Source of the DNA: Bacteroidota bacterium
GTDB taxonomy: Bacteria > Bacteroidota > Bacteroidia > Flavobacteriales > Weeksellaceae
NCBI GenBank assembly: GCA_023433225.1
Contig: JAEZDQ010000188.1
Span: 1 to 9,357, forward strand
Direction: 5' to 3'
DNA length: 9,357 nt
A model generated the notes under the pieces. It was not told the origin of the DNA and made no database searches. It was given only the letters and a program-made list of their open reading frames with translations. Numbering within the stretch: position 1 is the stretch's first letter; every line of letters begins with the position of its first letter. Shown one piece after another: positions 1 through 6,650 of this stretch. The position numbers and the translations under genes are program-made.

Positions 1-1468
1 CATCAAAAGTCAGCAAAGCCGGAGCGTCCGCAGTCGGCTGTGTAAAATTACAAACGATGGAAATCACGGGAAGAATTCTTTGTCCGTTTACCGTTTTCTG
101 TTTTCGGTAAGAAGTCATCCAGGCACCTCCACGTTTGGATTCTCTCGGGTGCATATCCATATAAAGGATTCCGAGTTCGGTTCCGTCTGCTTCGGTCACT
201 TTCCAAACTGTCACATCTTCATGGTATTTTGGAACATCATTTAACTGCTCGAATTTCAGTCCGTATAATTTTTCGGTCACCATAAAAACCCCGTCGCGGA
301 CATTGTCAATGGCAAAATAAGGTTTGATTTCAGATTCTTCCAAATCGAATTTTTGCTTACGCAATTTCTCGGTATAATACCTCCAGTCATACGGCTGAAC
401 CGGACCTTCAAGCCCATCGGCTTTCATCAAGGTCAAAAGCTCCGCTTCTTCATTTTTTGCATTTGCCAAAGCGGGTGTCCATAATTGGTTCAAAAGATCC
501 ATTGCCTTTTCCGGCGTTTTCGCCATGGATTCTTCCAAAACATAAGCAGCATGGTTGACATATCCCAAAAGCCTGGCTCTTTCATTGCGAAGGTTGGCCT
601 GTTTCAGAAGGATTTCATTGTTATCGGCTTCATTTCCGTTGTTACCGCGATTCTGATAAGCCGTCCAGATTTCTTTTCTCAATTCACGGTTATCGGCAAA
701 TTGCAGGAAAGGCATCACACTCGCATTCTGCAAAGTGAAAACCCATTTCCCTTCTTTTCCTTTTTCTTTGGCGGTATTTGCGGCGGCTTCTATGAGCGAT
801 TCGGGCAGGCCGGACAAATCTTCTTTTTTGTCCACCACCAATTCATAATTATTGGTTTCCGCTAAAACGTTATTTCCGAACTGAACCGACAATAAAGAAA
901 GTTCTTCATTGATCTTTTTTAATTTGGATTTGTCGTCTGAATTCAAATTGGCTCCGCTTCTTACGAATTTCTTATAATTCTCTTCGAGTAATTTTTTCTC
1001 TTCTTCTCCCAAGTTCAACTTTGATTGATTTTCGTAAACCGATTTTACGCGTTGAAACAATTTTTCATTCAAATAAATATTGTCATTGTGTTTGGATAAT
1101 TCAGGCGCAATGGTTTGTGCCAGTTCCTTGATGCTGTCATTGGTATGCGCGGAACTGAGGTTGAAAAACACGGTCGATACTTTACTGAGCAATTCTCCGG
1201 CATTTTCCATTGCCAAAATGGTATTTTCAAAAGTCGGTTCGGAAGTATCGTTTGCAATCTTTTCTATTTCTTCCGAATGAACCTTCATCCCTTCTTCAAA
1301 AGCCGGCTGAAAATGCTTGTTTTTGATTTTATCAAATGGCGGTACCTCATAAGGCGTTTCGTATGCCGCAAAAAACGGATTCTCTGAGGCATCCGTAGCG
1401 TTCTCTTTTTTACAAGCTGTCATAAGTAATCCTGTGGTTAAAATAATACATGAAATTTTTTTCATCAT
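1..1468 (-). CDS. dcp: M3 family metallopeptidase (Dcp-like peptidyl-dipeptidase), lipoprotein, C-terminus cut by window edge
   Basis: I translated this frame on the minus strand; it is open for 489 codons from ATG 1468 and runs off the left edge. It starts MMKKISC and has a hydrophobic stretch ending LLMTAC, with Cys19 as the likely lipidated residue. The lipobox is slightly unusual (Met at -3). CKKE after it could act as a Bacteroidota surface-export signal (inference). The mature part matches M3A peptidases of the Dcp/oligopeptidase A group: PYDWRYYTEKLR, then KPYFAIDNVRDGVF, then SKRGGAWM near residue 450. The visible part ends at ALLTFD, which in this family lies just before the zinc-binding HEFGH motif, so the catalytic motif and roughly the last 200 residues are outside the window. 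Known members are zinc enzymes that remove C-terminal dipeptides or cut short peptides; the lipobox suggests this one is periplasmic or surface-anchored. A second ATG at 1465 is an equally possible start. The symbol is by family resemblance. Confidence 0.9.
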   Translation of the reverse strand, partial: MMKKISCIILTTGLLMTACKKENATDASENPFFAAYETPYEVPPFDKIKNKHFQPAFEEGMKVHSEEIEKIANDTSEPTFENTILAMENAGELLSKVSTVFFNLSSAHTNDSIKELAQTIAPELSKHNDNIYLNEKLFQRVKSVYENQSKLNLGEEEKKLLEENYKKFVRSGANLNSDDKSKLKKINEELSLLSVQFGNNVLAETNNYELVVDKKEDLSGLPESLIEAAANTAKEKGKEGKWVFTLQNASVMPFLQFADNRELRKEIWTAYQNRGNNGNEADNNEILLKQANLRNERARLLGYVNHAAYVLEESMAKTPEKAMDLLNQLWTPALANAKNEEAELLTLMKADGLEGPVQPYDWRYYTEKLRKQKFDLEESEIKPYFAIDNVRDGVFMVTEKLYGLKFEQLNDVPKYHEDVTVWKVTEADGTELGILYMDMHPRESKRGGAWMTSYRKQKTVNGQRILPVISIVCNFTQPTADAPALLTFD

Positions 1469-1490
1469 TGCGTAAATTTTCGGTTGAAGG

Positions 1491-1498
1491 CAAATATA
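1491..1498 (-). promoter_or_regulatory. Bacteroidota -7 promoter element for the M3 peptidase gene
   Basis: On the minus strand this reads TATATTTG, a full match to the Bacteroidota sigma-A -7 consensus TAnnTTTG. It implies a transcript start about 19 bases before ATG 1468. No clear -33 TTTG box is seen. No Shine-Dalgarno sequence lies before the start, which is usual in this phylum. Confidence 0.55.
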
Positions 1499-1524
1499 TA
1501 GAAAGTTGGAGGTTAATAAAAATG

Positions 1525-1552
1525 AAAAAACTGCCTGAAACAGACAGTTTTT
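1525..1552 (-). terminator. Hairpin terminator after tRNA-Leu, usable in both directions
   Basis: The arms CTGCCTG (1531-1537) and CAGACAG (1541-1547) pair with one mismatch around an AAA loop. They are flanked by A6 on the left and T5 on the right. On the minus strand the hairpin is followed by a T-run, six bases after the tRNA 3' end, so it should stop tRNA transcription before the M3 peptidase promoter. Confidence 0.7.
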
Positions 1553-1557
1553 AGCTG

Positions 1558-1640
1558 TGCACACGATGGGACTCGAACCCATACATCCTTAGGAAACCAC
1601 CCCCTCAAGATGGCGTGTCTACCAATTTCACCACGTGTGC
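1558..1640 (-). tRNA. tRNA-Leu (anticodon GAG)
   Basis: I folded this by eye on the minus strand. The acceptor stem GCACACG/CGTGTGC is fully paired, with A73 as discriminator. The D-arm contains GTGAAATTGGTAGACAC. The anticodon stem CCATC/GGTGG encloses loop TTGAGGG, giving anticodon GAG, which reads CUC and CUU leucine codons. The variable arm is long, with stem TCC-TAA-GGA, as expected of a class II tRNA. The T-arm ATGGG/CCCAT encloses TTCGAGT. Length is 83 bases. The CCA end is not encoded (CAG follows A73), so it must be added after transcription. Confidence 0.97.
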
Positions 1641-1652
1641 AATTGTGGACGG

Positions 1653-1660
1653 CAAAAATA
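1653..1660 (-). promoter_or_regulatory. -7 promoter element for tRNA-Leu
   Basis: The minus strand reads TATTTTTG, a full match to TAnnTTTG. It would start transcription roughly 9 bases upstream of the mature tRNA 5' end at 1640. No convincing -33 TTTG is visible. Confidence 0.55.
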
Positions 1661-1714
1661 AGGAATTTGTATAATGTTTATTGTAAAATGTCTTAAGTTT
1701 TTTCAATTATTAAA

Positions 1715-1749
1715 AATTTCTAACTTCTGACTTCTAATTTCTAACTTCT
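1715..1749. repeat. Five tandem copies of a 7-bp repeat (RAYTTCT)
   Basis: The copies are AATTTCT, AACTTCT, GACTTCT, AATTTCT and AACTTCT, each exactly 7 bases, followed by a decayed AATCATA. The array ends 5 bases before the aspS -7 element at 1755 and therefore covers the place where a -33 box would be. It has no hairpin potential because all copies are pyrimidine-rich on the same strand. Confidence 0.85.
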
Positions 1750-1754
1750 AATCA

Positions 1755-1762
1755 TACCTTTG
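1755..1762 (+). promoter_or_regulatory. -7 promoter element for aspS
   Basis: TACCTTTG is a full match to the Bacteroidota -7 consensus. It predicts a 5' leader of about 21 bases before ATG 1787. The leader is A/T-rich and has no Shine-Dalgarno sequence. The -33 region is occupied by the 7-bp repeat array and has no TTTG. Confidence 0.6.
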
Positions 1763-1786
1763 TGCGTTAAAAAATTTTGATTAAAA

Positions 1787-3538
1787 ATGTTCAGGACGCA
1801 TACTTGTGGAGAATTAAGCTTAAAGAATTTAAACGAAAAAGTGACCCTCAGCGGATGGGTTTCGGTGATTCGTGACAAGGGTTTTATGGTTTGGATTGAT
1901 GTCAGAGACCGATACGGAATCACACAATTGATCATAGATGAAGAGCGTTCGGATAAATCTCTATTTGAAACAGCCAATAAGCTGGGACGTGAATTTGTGA
2001 TTCAGGTAAGCGGAACCGTAATTGAACGCACTTCAAAAAATCCGAATCTTCCCACAGGTGAAATTGAAATTTTAGTTGAAAAACTGGAAATCCTGAATGA
2101 ATCAAAACTTCCGCCATTTACCATCGAAGACCAAACCGACGGTGGTGAAGAGCTCCGCATGCAGTACCGTTACCTAGACATTCGCAGAAATCCGGTAAAA
2201 AATAAATTAATTTTCCGTCATAAAATTGCGCAGGAAGTCCGTAAATATTTATCGGATAAGGATTTCATAGAAGTCGAAACGCCGGTTTTAATTAAATCCA
2301 CGCCCGAAGGAGCGCGTGACTTTGTGGTTCCTTCCCGAATGAACCCGGGAGAATTTTATGCCCTTCCCCAATCGCCTCAAACTTTTAAGCAATTGATGAT
2401 GGTAGGCGGGCTCGATAAATATTTCCAGATTGTGAAGTGTTTCCGGGATGAAGATTTGAGAGCAGACCGTCAACCGGAATTTACACAAATCGACTGTGAA
2501 ATGACTTTTGTGGAACAAGAAGACATTCTTGAAATTTTCGAAGGCTTGACTAAACATTTGCTGAAATCTGTACACAATATAGACATCGACAAATTTCCGC
2601 GAATGACTTACGATGAAGCCATGCGGAAATACGGGAATGACAAACCGGATATCCGTTTCGGAATGGGATTTCATGAACTCAATGACTTGGCCAAAGGAAA
2701 AGGTTTTGACATTTTCGACAAAGAAGAATTGGTGGTCGGTATCTCTGCTCCTACTTTAAATTCCTACACCCGAAAAGATATAGACCGTTTGCTGGAGTGG
2801 GTTCAACGCCCGCAAATCGGGGCAAGGGGATTCGTTTGGGTTCGGGTCAACGACGACGGGACTTTCAAATCTTCTGCCGACAAATTTTATTCGCAGGAAA
2901 ATTTAGCCGCATTCGCAGAAAAAATGAACGCCCAAAAAGGCGATCTGATGATCATCATGGCCGGAAAGGCAAATGATACCCGCAAGCAATTAAGTGCACT
3001 TCGCATGGAACTGGCTGAAAGATTGGGACTAAGAAAACCGGATGAATTCGCACCGCTTTGGGTAGTGGATTTCCCACTCTTGGAATGGGACGAAGACACC
3101 AACCGCTGGCATGCCATGCACCATCCTTTCACATCTCCGAAACCCGAAGACATTTCTAAATTGAATTCAAATCCGGGTGAAGTCCGGGCAAATGCCTATG
3201 ATTTGGTATTGAACGGAAATGAAATCGGTGGCGGTTCCATCCGGATTCATGACCGTGAACTCCAGTCTCAAATGTTTGAATTCTTAGGATTCACTCCGGA
3301 ACAAGCACAGGAACAATTCGGATTCCTCATGAACGCCTTTCAATACGGCGCACCTCCTCACGGCGGGATTGCATTCGGCTTCGACCGTCTGGTCTCAATT
3401 CTGGACGGAAGTGAAACGATTCGTGATTATATTGCTTTCCCGAAAAACAATTCCGGCCGCGACGTGATGATCGATGCACCTGCAGTCATTGACCAAACGC
3501 AATTGGATGAATTGGCGATTAATGTTGTGAAGAAGTAA
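1787..3538 (+). CDS. aspS: Aspartyl-tRNA synthetase
   Basis: Complete 583-residue bacterial-type class II aspartyl-tRNA synthetase, which charges tRNA-Asp in the cytoplasm using ATP; the length is normal for the family. Domain order is an OB-fold anticodon-binding domain (about 1-110), then the catalytic core with motif 1 around EVETPVL (162-168) and motif 2 at FRDEDLRADRQPEFTQ (219-234). The bacterial GAD insertion follows (about 285-405), then the rest of the core with AMHHPFT (443-449) and motif 3 at GGIAFGFDR (526-534). At the anticodon-domain site where discriminating and non-discriminating enzymes differ (RD-x-G) this protein has Lys31, so specificity cannot be read off directly. The start is ATG 1787, 24 bases after a good -7 element, and the N-terminus MFRTHTCGEL is typical. 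Its stop is only 3 bases before the next gene, so readthrough transcription is likely. Confidence 0.98.
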   Translation: MFRTHTCGELSLKNLNEKVTLSGWVSVIRDKGFMVWIDVRDRYGITQLIIDEERSDKSLFETANKLGREFVIQVSGTVIERTSKNPNLPTGEIEILVEKLEILNESKLPPFTIEDQTDGGEELRMQYRYLDIRRNPVKNKLIFRHKIAQEVRKYLSDKDFIEVETPVLIKSTPEGARDFVVPSRMNPGEFYALPQSPQTFKQLMMVGGLDKYFQIVKCFRDEDLRADRQPEFTQIDCEMTFVEQEDILEIFEGLTKHLLKSVHNIDIDKFPRMTYDEAMRKYGNDKPDIRFGMGFHELNDLAKGKGFDIFDKEELVVGISAPTLNSYTRKDIDRLLEWVQRPQIGARGFVWVRVNDDGTFKSSADKFYSQENLAAFAEKMNAQKGDLMIIMAGKANDTRKQLSALRMELAERLGLRKPDEFAPLWVVDFPLLEWDEDTNRWHAMHHPFTSPKPEDISKLNSNPGEVRANAYDLVLNGNEIGGGSIRIHDRELQSQMFEFLGFTPEQAQEQFGFLMNAFQYGAPPHGGIAFGFDRLVSILDGSETIRDYIAFPKNNSGRDVMIDAPAVIDQTQLDELAINVVKK

Positions 3539-3541
3539 ATT

Positions 3542-4225
3542 ATGAAGAAAACAATTTGCTTTTTCATTCTGATTTGCTTTTTTAACATTGGAAAAAGTCA
3601 AATCAAAACAGATTATTTTCAAGGAAATACTTTCTATTGCACGCCCAAAGATGATAAAATAATTGAGTTATTTCAGTTAGGGATGAAATCTTTGCAGTTT
3701 GAAAAGTTTCATGGAGCTGCAATGAATATATTTACCGATTTAATTAAAAATGATACCGTTTTTTGCGATGCATATTTTATGACGGGCTATATGTTGGATC
3801 TTTTCAAAGAAGACACTTTGGCTTTTGCTTTTTTGAATGTGGCAGACAGTTTGGCGCAAAATAAATCAATAGAATTTAAGTTGACAGCTGCAATGAATAG
3901 CATGAAAATAGGTAGACCTGACATTGCAAAAAGAAAGTATGAAGAAACGAAAGAGTTTTTCCCTGACAGCCCAGAAGGCTATTATGGAACTGCACTCATT
4001 TCTCCTTTTTATGGAGAATTTGAATATGGTCTTGAAAATATCAACACAGCTATTAATAAATACAAAAGAAACGGAAAAGATGCGTTGTTTTTGAAAGCAG
4101 TTATTTTGACTAATTTAAAAAGATACGAAGAAGCGGAAGGTTTATTTGAAGATGTTAAAAGCACTTACAAAAAAGATGAAAATTTTAAGATTCACTATTC
4201 ATTTAACTTTATTAAAATTATCTGA
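3542..4225 (+). CDS. Secreted TPR-like protein, apparently frameshifted near its 3' end
   Basis: A 227-residue product with an N-terminal signal peptide: MKK, then a Phe/Ile-rich core, then GKSQ, cut probably after Gln20. The rest is alpha-helical with TPR-like repeats, for example around KRYEEAEGLFEDVK near the C-terminus and the A-rich helix pairs before it. No catalytic motif is visible. Such proteins are usually protein-binding modules in the periplasm; its partner is unknown. It starts 3 bases after the aspS stop and probably shares its transcript. The gene is clearly AT-richer than aspS (about a third GC in sampled lines against about half), suggesting a recent or fast-evolving gene. 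The frame stops at TGA 4223-4225 in the middle of what looks like a helix, and coding-like sequence continues in the +1 frame to 4331. An intact product would be about 262 residues. Confidence 0.8.
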   Translation: MKKTICFFILICFFNIGKSQIKTDYFQGNTFYCTPKDDKIIELFQLGMKSLQFEKFHGAAMNIFTDLIKNDTVFCDAYFMTGYMLDLFKEDTLAFAFLNVADSLAQNKSIEFKLTAAMNSMKIGRPDIAKRKYEETKEFFPDSPEGYYGTALISPFYGEFEYGLENINTAINKYKRNGKDALFLKAVILTNLKRYEEAEGLFEDVKSTYKKDENFKIHYSFNFIKII

Positions 4226-4331
4226 AAAGTTAAATGATCAAAAACTGAAGAAAAAAGCTGAAAACATCTACAATTCTATTCAAGATAAGAATTCAATTCC
4301 TGAAAATCTGGCAGAGGAATTTGTCTTTTAA
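4218..4331 (+). pseudogene. Out-of-frame 3' continuation of the TPR-like gene
   Basis: In the frame one base ahead of the preceding gene the sequence reads LSEKLNDQKLKKKAENIYN and continues to TAA 4329-4331. It is Lys/Glu-rich and helical, like the protein before it, and forms a natural next helix after HYSFNFIK. The frames are joined if one base is skipped near the AAAA run at 4214-4217. An independent ORF from ATG 4146 is open in this frame, but its first 24 residues lie over the real gene and do not look natural. The cause could be a real mutation, a sequencing error or, less likely, programmed frameshifting. Confidence 0.55.
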
Positions 4332-4353
4332 TTAAAGTTTTTATAATTACTGA

Positions 4354-4390
4354 AAAAGTCATTCTAAAATCCAAATTTACGATGACTTTT
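4354..4390 (+). terminator. Possible hairpin terminator after the aspS-TPR unit
   Basis: AAAAGTCAT (4354-4362) pairs perfectly over 9 bases with ATGACTTTT (4382-4390) around a 19-base A/T-rich loop, and CATTTTT follows. The stem is AT-rich and the loop long, so strength is uncertain. It lies 22 bases after the end of the frameshifted continuation, which supports 4331 as the original gene end. Confidence 0.5.
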
Positions 4391-4443
4391 CATTTTTAAC
4401 TTGTTTTTGGTAAAATTTATTTCCAGATTCATCGGATTGTCGT

Positions 4444-4451
4444 TACTTTTA
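4444..4451 (+). promoter_or_regulatory. Possible -7 element for the PH-SHOCT gene
   Basis: TACTTTTA matches TAnnTTTG at all fixed positions but the last. It lies 17 bases before ATG 4469, the same spacing range as the better elements in this window. No -33 TTTG is at the right distance. Confidence 0.35.
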
Positions 4452-4468
4452 TTTCAAATTAAAATTGA

Positions 4469-5056
4469 ATGGATATTTCCAAATATTTGAATGACAACCA
4501 AGATCCGAAAGACATTGAGAAAGTAATCGATAAGCTCAAGGGAATTCTTATGAATGCAGAAGAACTGGTTTATATAGCGGTTCAAAAAAAGCCCGCCATT
4601 AATATCTCACCGGATTATGTCGCGATTACCGATAAAAGAATCATTTTTTGTCGTCCAAAAAATTTAGGTTTGTCCATGGAGTTTCAGGATTTCATTTGGC
4701 GCGACCTCAAAGATTGCAACCTGAAAGAAAATATGTTAGGTGCGACCATTAGCATTAAAACCATTCACAATCTGGCGAGTGAAATTGATTATCTGCCCAA
4801 AGCCCAAGCGAGAAAAGTTTATGCTTATTGTCAGGAACAGGAAGAAATCCAAAATGAAATCAGGCGACAACGAGAGATAGAAGTCATCAAAGCTTCGGCA
4901 GGAAATATTAATCTGAATTCACAACAGCCGGAAGAAAAACCCGTTCAGGAAGATCCGGTGGAAACTTTAAGCAAACTCAAGCAATTGATGGACAGATTTC
5001 TGATTACCCGTGAAGAATATGAAGCCAAAAAACAGGAAATCCTTTCGAGGATGTGA
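4469..5056 (+). CDS. PH domain and SHOCT domain protein
   Basis: A 195-residue protein without signal peptide or membrane segment, so probably cytoplasmic. Residues about 30-122 look like a bacterial PH-like domain: EELVYIAVQKKP, then YVAITDKRIIFCRP, then FIWRDLKDC, the usual strand pattern of the 'ITDKRIIF' family. Residues about 123-145 form a charged helix (QEEIQNEIRRQREIE). A Gln/Pro/Glu-rich linker follows, and residues about 163-192 form a SHOCT motif (LSKLKQLMDRFLITREEYEAKK, shown as seen in two parts: LSKLKQLMDRFLIT and REEYEAKK). SHOCT is a short C-terminal domain of unknown, probably oligomerising or binding function. The start ATG 4469 follows an A/T-rich leader with no Shine-Dalgarno sequence. 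It stands alone between a putative terminator and a convergent gene. The specific role is unknown. Confidence 0.85.
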   Translation: MDISKYLNDNQDPKDIEKVIDKLKGILMNAEELVYIAVQKKPAINISPDYVAITDKRIIFCRPKNLGLSMEFQDFIWRDLKDCNLKENMLGATISIKTIHNLASEIDYLPKAQARKVYAYCQEQEEIQNEIRRQREIEVIKASAGNINLNSQQPEEKPVQEDPVETLSKLKQLMDRFLITREEYEAKKQEILSRM

Positions 5057-5082
5057 TTATCTTGATTGAACCTATCTTTTTA

Positions 5083-5116
5083 ATAACCGGCTTTAAAGCC
5101 TTATAATCAGCTTTTT
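5083..5116. terminator. Weak palindromic region between convergent genes
   Basis: The perfect 12-base palindrome GGCTTTAAAGCC (5089-5100) is flanked by ATAA and TTAT, and AAAGC (5095-5099) can also pair with GCTTT (5110-5114), which continues into TT. It is the only structure in the 82-base gap between two convergent genes and may serve both as terminator. The stems are short and the T-run is poor. Confidence 0.3.
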
Positions 5117-5138
5117 GGTAAATTCTTTCTCTTGAGTT

Positions 5139-5651
5139 TTACTTGTACCAACCACTGTATTTCACGTAATTCTGAGCAATCCTATCAATTTCACCTTCTT
5201 TGAGTGCTTGGGAAACCATTCCGATTTTCTTTGCCGGTACGCCTGCCCAAAGTTCTCCTTCTAGGATATGGGTTCCTTGGGTTACCACGGCTCCGGCGGC
5301 TACGATGGCATATGATTCCACCAAAGAATCGTCCATTAGAATCGCACCCATTCCAATCAAAACATGGTCGTGGATTGTACAGCCGTGCACGATGGCATTG
5401 TGTCCGACGGAAACCCGGTTGCCGATGGTTGTCGGGAATTTTTGATAGGTGCAATGCACCATTGCATTGTCCTGGATATTCACTTGATGCCCCAATTTGA
5501 TAAAGTTCACATCGCCACGCAAGACCGCATTGTACCAAATACTGCAGTCGTCCCCCATTTCTACGTCGCCAATAATGACAGCTGTTTCCGCCAAAAAACA
5601 ATTCTCACCAAACCGAGGATTTTTGCCCAATAATTCTTTTACCAATGCCAT
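5139..5651 (-). CDS. Gamma-carbonic-anhydrase family hexapeptide-repeat protein
   Basis: A 170-residue left-handed beta-helix protein built of hexapeptide repeats, the usual length of the YrdA/PaaY/gamma-CA-like group, which forms trimers. The features that bind metal in gamma-class carbonic anhydrases are present: Arg45-Gly-Asp47, Gln60-Asp61, and three histidines at 66 (NAMVH), 84 (SVGH) and 89 (NAIVH). After the beta-helix come GELWAGVPAKKIG and a C-terminal helix (about 147-166). Zinc or iron binding is therefore likely. Many family members show no carbonic anhydrase activity, so the reaction (CO2 hydration or thioesterase-like) is not settled. No signal peptide is seen, so it is probably cytoplasmic. 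The start ATG 5651 gives the typical MALVKELLGKNP N-terminus. It is divergent from the Nfu gene, with 57 bases between them. Confidence 0.93.
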   Translation of the reverse strand: MALVKELLGKNPRFGENCFLAETAVIIGDVEMGDDCSIWYNAVLRGDVNFIKLGHQVNIQDNAMVHCTYQKFPTTIGNRVSVGHNAIVHGCTIHDHVLIGMGAILMDDSLVESYAIVAAGAVVTQGTHILEGELWAGVPAKKIGMVSQALKEGEIDRIAQNYVKYSGWYK

Positions 5652-5676
5652 AAAATTTAACTATCATTTTAACGCA

Positions 5677-5684
5677 TAAATATA
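5677..5684 (-). promoter_or_regulatory. Possible -7 element for the gamma-CA-like gene
   Basis: The minus strand reads TATATTTA, which matches TAnnTTTG except for the final base. It would give a leader of about 22 bases before ATG 5651. It shares the 57-base divergent intergenic region with the nfu promoter, so the two promoters face away from each other with little spare sequence. Confidence 0.4.
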
Positions 5685-5696
5685 CATAAGTTACCG

Positions 5697-5704
5697 TAAT
5701 TTCG
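5697..5704 (+). promoter_or_regulatory. -7 element of the nfu gene, predicting a leaderless mRNA
   Basis: TAATTTCG matches TAnnTTTG except for one base (C for T). It ends only 4 bases before ATG 5709. If transcription starts 4-5 bases after the element, as its -7 name implies, the first base transcribed is at or next to the A of the start codon. Confidence 0.45.
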
Positions 5705-5708
5705 CGGT

Positions 5709-6587
5709 ATGATTAGAGTTTATACAGAAACCACGCCCAATCCCGGTATTTTAAAGTTCGTTTGTGACCAAACCCTCACCATCGGGAGCCTGGAACTAAA
5801 TAAAAATGATTCCGCAGAGGATTCTCCCTTGGCGCAGGAACTATTGCGCTTTCCTTTCGTCACAAAGGTTTACATTACTGCGAATTTCGTTGCTATCCAA
5901 AAAACAGAGCAGATCGAATGGGGATTAGTCGAAGAAGAATTGACAGCCATCGTCCATCGGCATTTGGAAAAAAATACCATCTTAGCCAACCTCCAGCAGC
6001 AAGACCCTTTTACGTTGTACGTGGAAGCCACGCCCAATCCGGCCGTGATGAAGTTCGTCACCAATAAATTATTGTATGACGGAATTGCGGAAGTGAAATA
6101 CGAAGAAGAAGCGAATGGGGTTCCACTTGCGAAAGAATTGTTCCAATTTCCTTATGTAAAGGAAGTTTTTATCTCTGAAAATTATATTTCTGTCACCAAA
6201 AAAGCAGATGCCGATTGGAATGAAATCACGCTCGAATTGCGTTACTTCCTATTGGATTATCTTCAGGAAGGAAAAGAAATCATCGGTGAAGGTTTTGTTC
6301 CAAAACAAAATCCATTGGAAAACACTTTCCAGAAAAAAGAATATTCGAACATCGAATTACAAATAAAAGACATCATCCGGGAATATGTCCAGCCTGCTGT
6401 TGCGGGTGACGGCGGGAACATTGAACTCATCGAATTCGATGATACGACCAAAACTGCCAAGATGCTTTTGCAGGGCGCCTGTTCGGGTTGTCCCTCATCC
6501 ACCATTACGTTGAAAAACGGTATTGAGACCATGCTCAAAGAAATGATGCCGGGCCAAGTGGAGAACGTGGAAGCTTTCAACGGATAA
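5709..6587 (+). CDS. Nfu-type Fe-S cluster scaffold protein with two Nfu_N domains
   Basis: A 292-residue protein of Fe-S cluster assembly. It holds two copies of the Nfu N-terminal domain: residues about 2-88 (YTETTPNPGILKFV, then SPLAQELLRFPFVTKVYI) and 103-188 (YVEATPNPAVMKFV, then VPLAKELFQFPYVKEVFI). A linker follows, then a C-terminal NifU/Nfu domain (about 215-288). That domain carries the conserved GDGGNIELIE (233-242) and the CxxC pair Cys258 and Cys261 in GACSGCPSS. In known Nfu proteins this pair holds a cluster between two subunits for transfer to client enzymes. No signal peptide is present, so it acts in the cytoplasm. No suf or isc genes are next to it in the window. The ATG 5709 start is fixed by the conserved N-terminus. 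A strong terminator follows. Confidence 0.95.
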   Translation: MIRVYTETTPNPGILKFVCDQTLTIGSLELNKNDSAEDSPLAQELLRFPFVTKVYITANFVAIQKTEQIEWGLVEEELTAIVHRHLEKNTILANLQQQDPFTLYVEATPNPAVMKFVTNKLLYDGIAEVKYEEEANGVPLAKELFQFPYVKEVFISENYISVTKKADADWNEITLELRYFLLDYLQEGKEIIGEGFVPKQNPLENTFQKKEYSNIELQIKDIIREYVQPAVAGDGGNIELIEFDDTTKTAKMLLQGACSGCPSSTITLKNGIETMLKEMMPGQVENVEAFNG

Positions 6588-6606
6588 TATTCACTTTCAA
6601 TGAAAT

Positions 6607-6639
6607 AAAAGCTCGCAACCGGGGTTGCGAGCTTTTTTT
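6607..6639 (+). terminator. Strong rho-independent terminator after nfu
   Basis: AAAAGCTCGCAACC (6607-6620) and GGTTGCGAGCTTTT (6623-6636) form a perfect 14-bp stem around GG, which in practice opens to a 4-base loop. A T-run ends at 6639. It starts 20 bases after the nfu stop codon and is the clearest terminator in the window. Confidence 0.93.
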
Positions 6640-6650
6640 GATACGAGTAT

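Noticed and set aside
485..865. 126-codon open frame on the plus strand
   Set aside because: It lies wholly antisense to the M3 peptidase gene and its Phe-rich product resembles no protein; it is a shadow frame.
1715..1749. CRISPR array
   Set aside because: The repeat unit is 7 bases with no spacers and no cas genes nearby.
2288..2674. 128-codon minus-strand frame inside aspS
   Set aside because: Antisense to a highly conserved coding region; no independent support.
6607..6639. Riboswitch upstream of the transporter
   Set aside because: Only a single simple hairpin with a T-run is present and no aptamer fits in the short space; it is a plain terminator of nfu.
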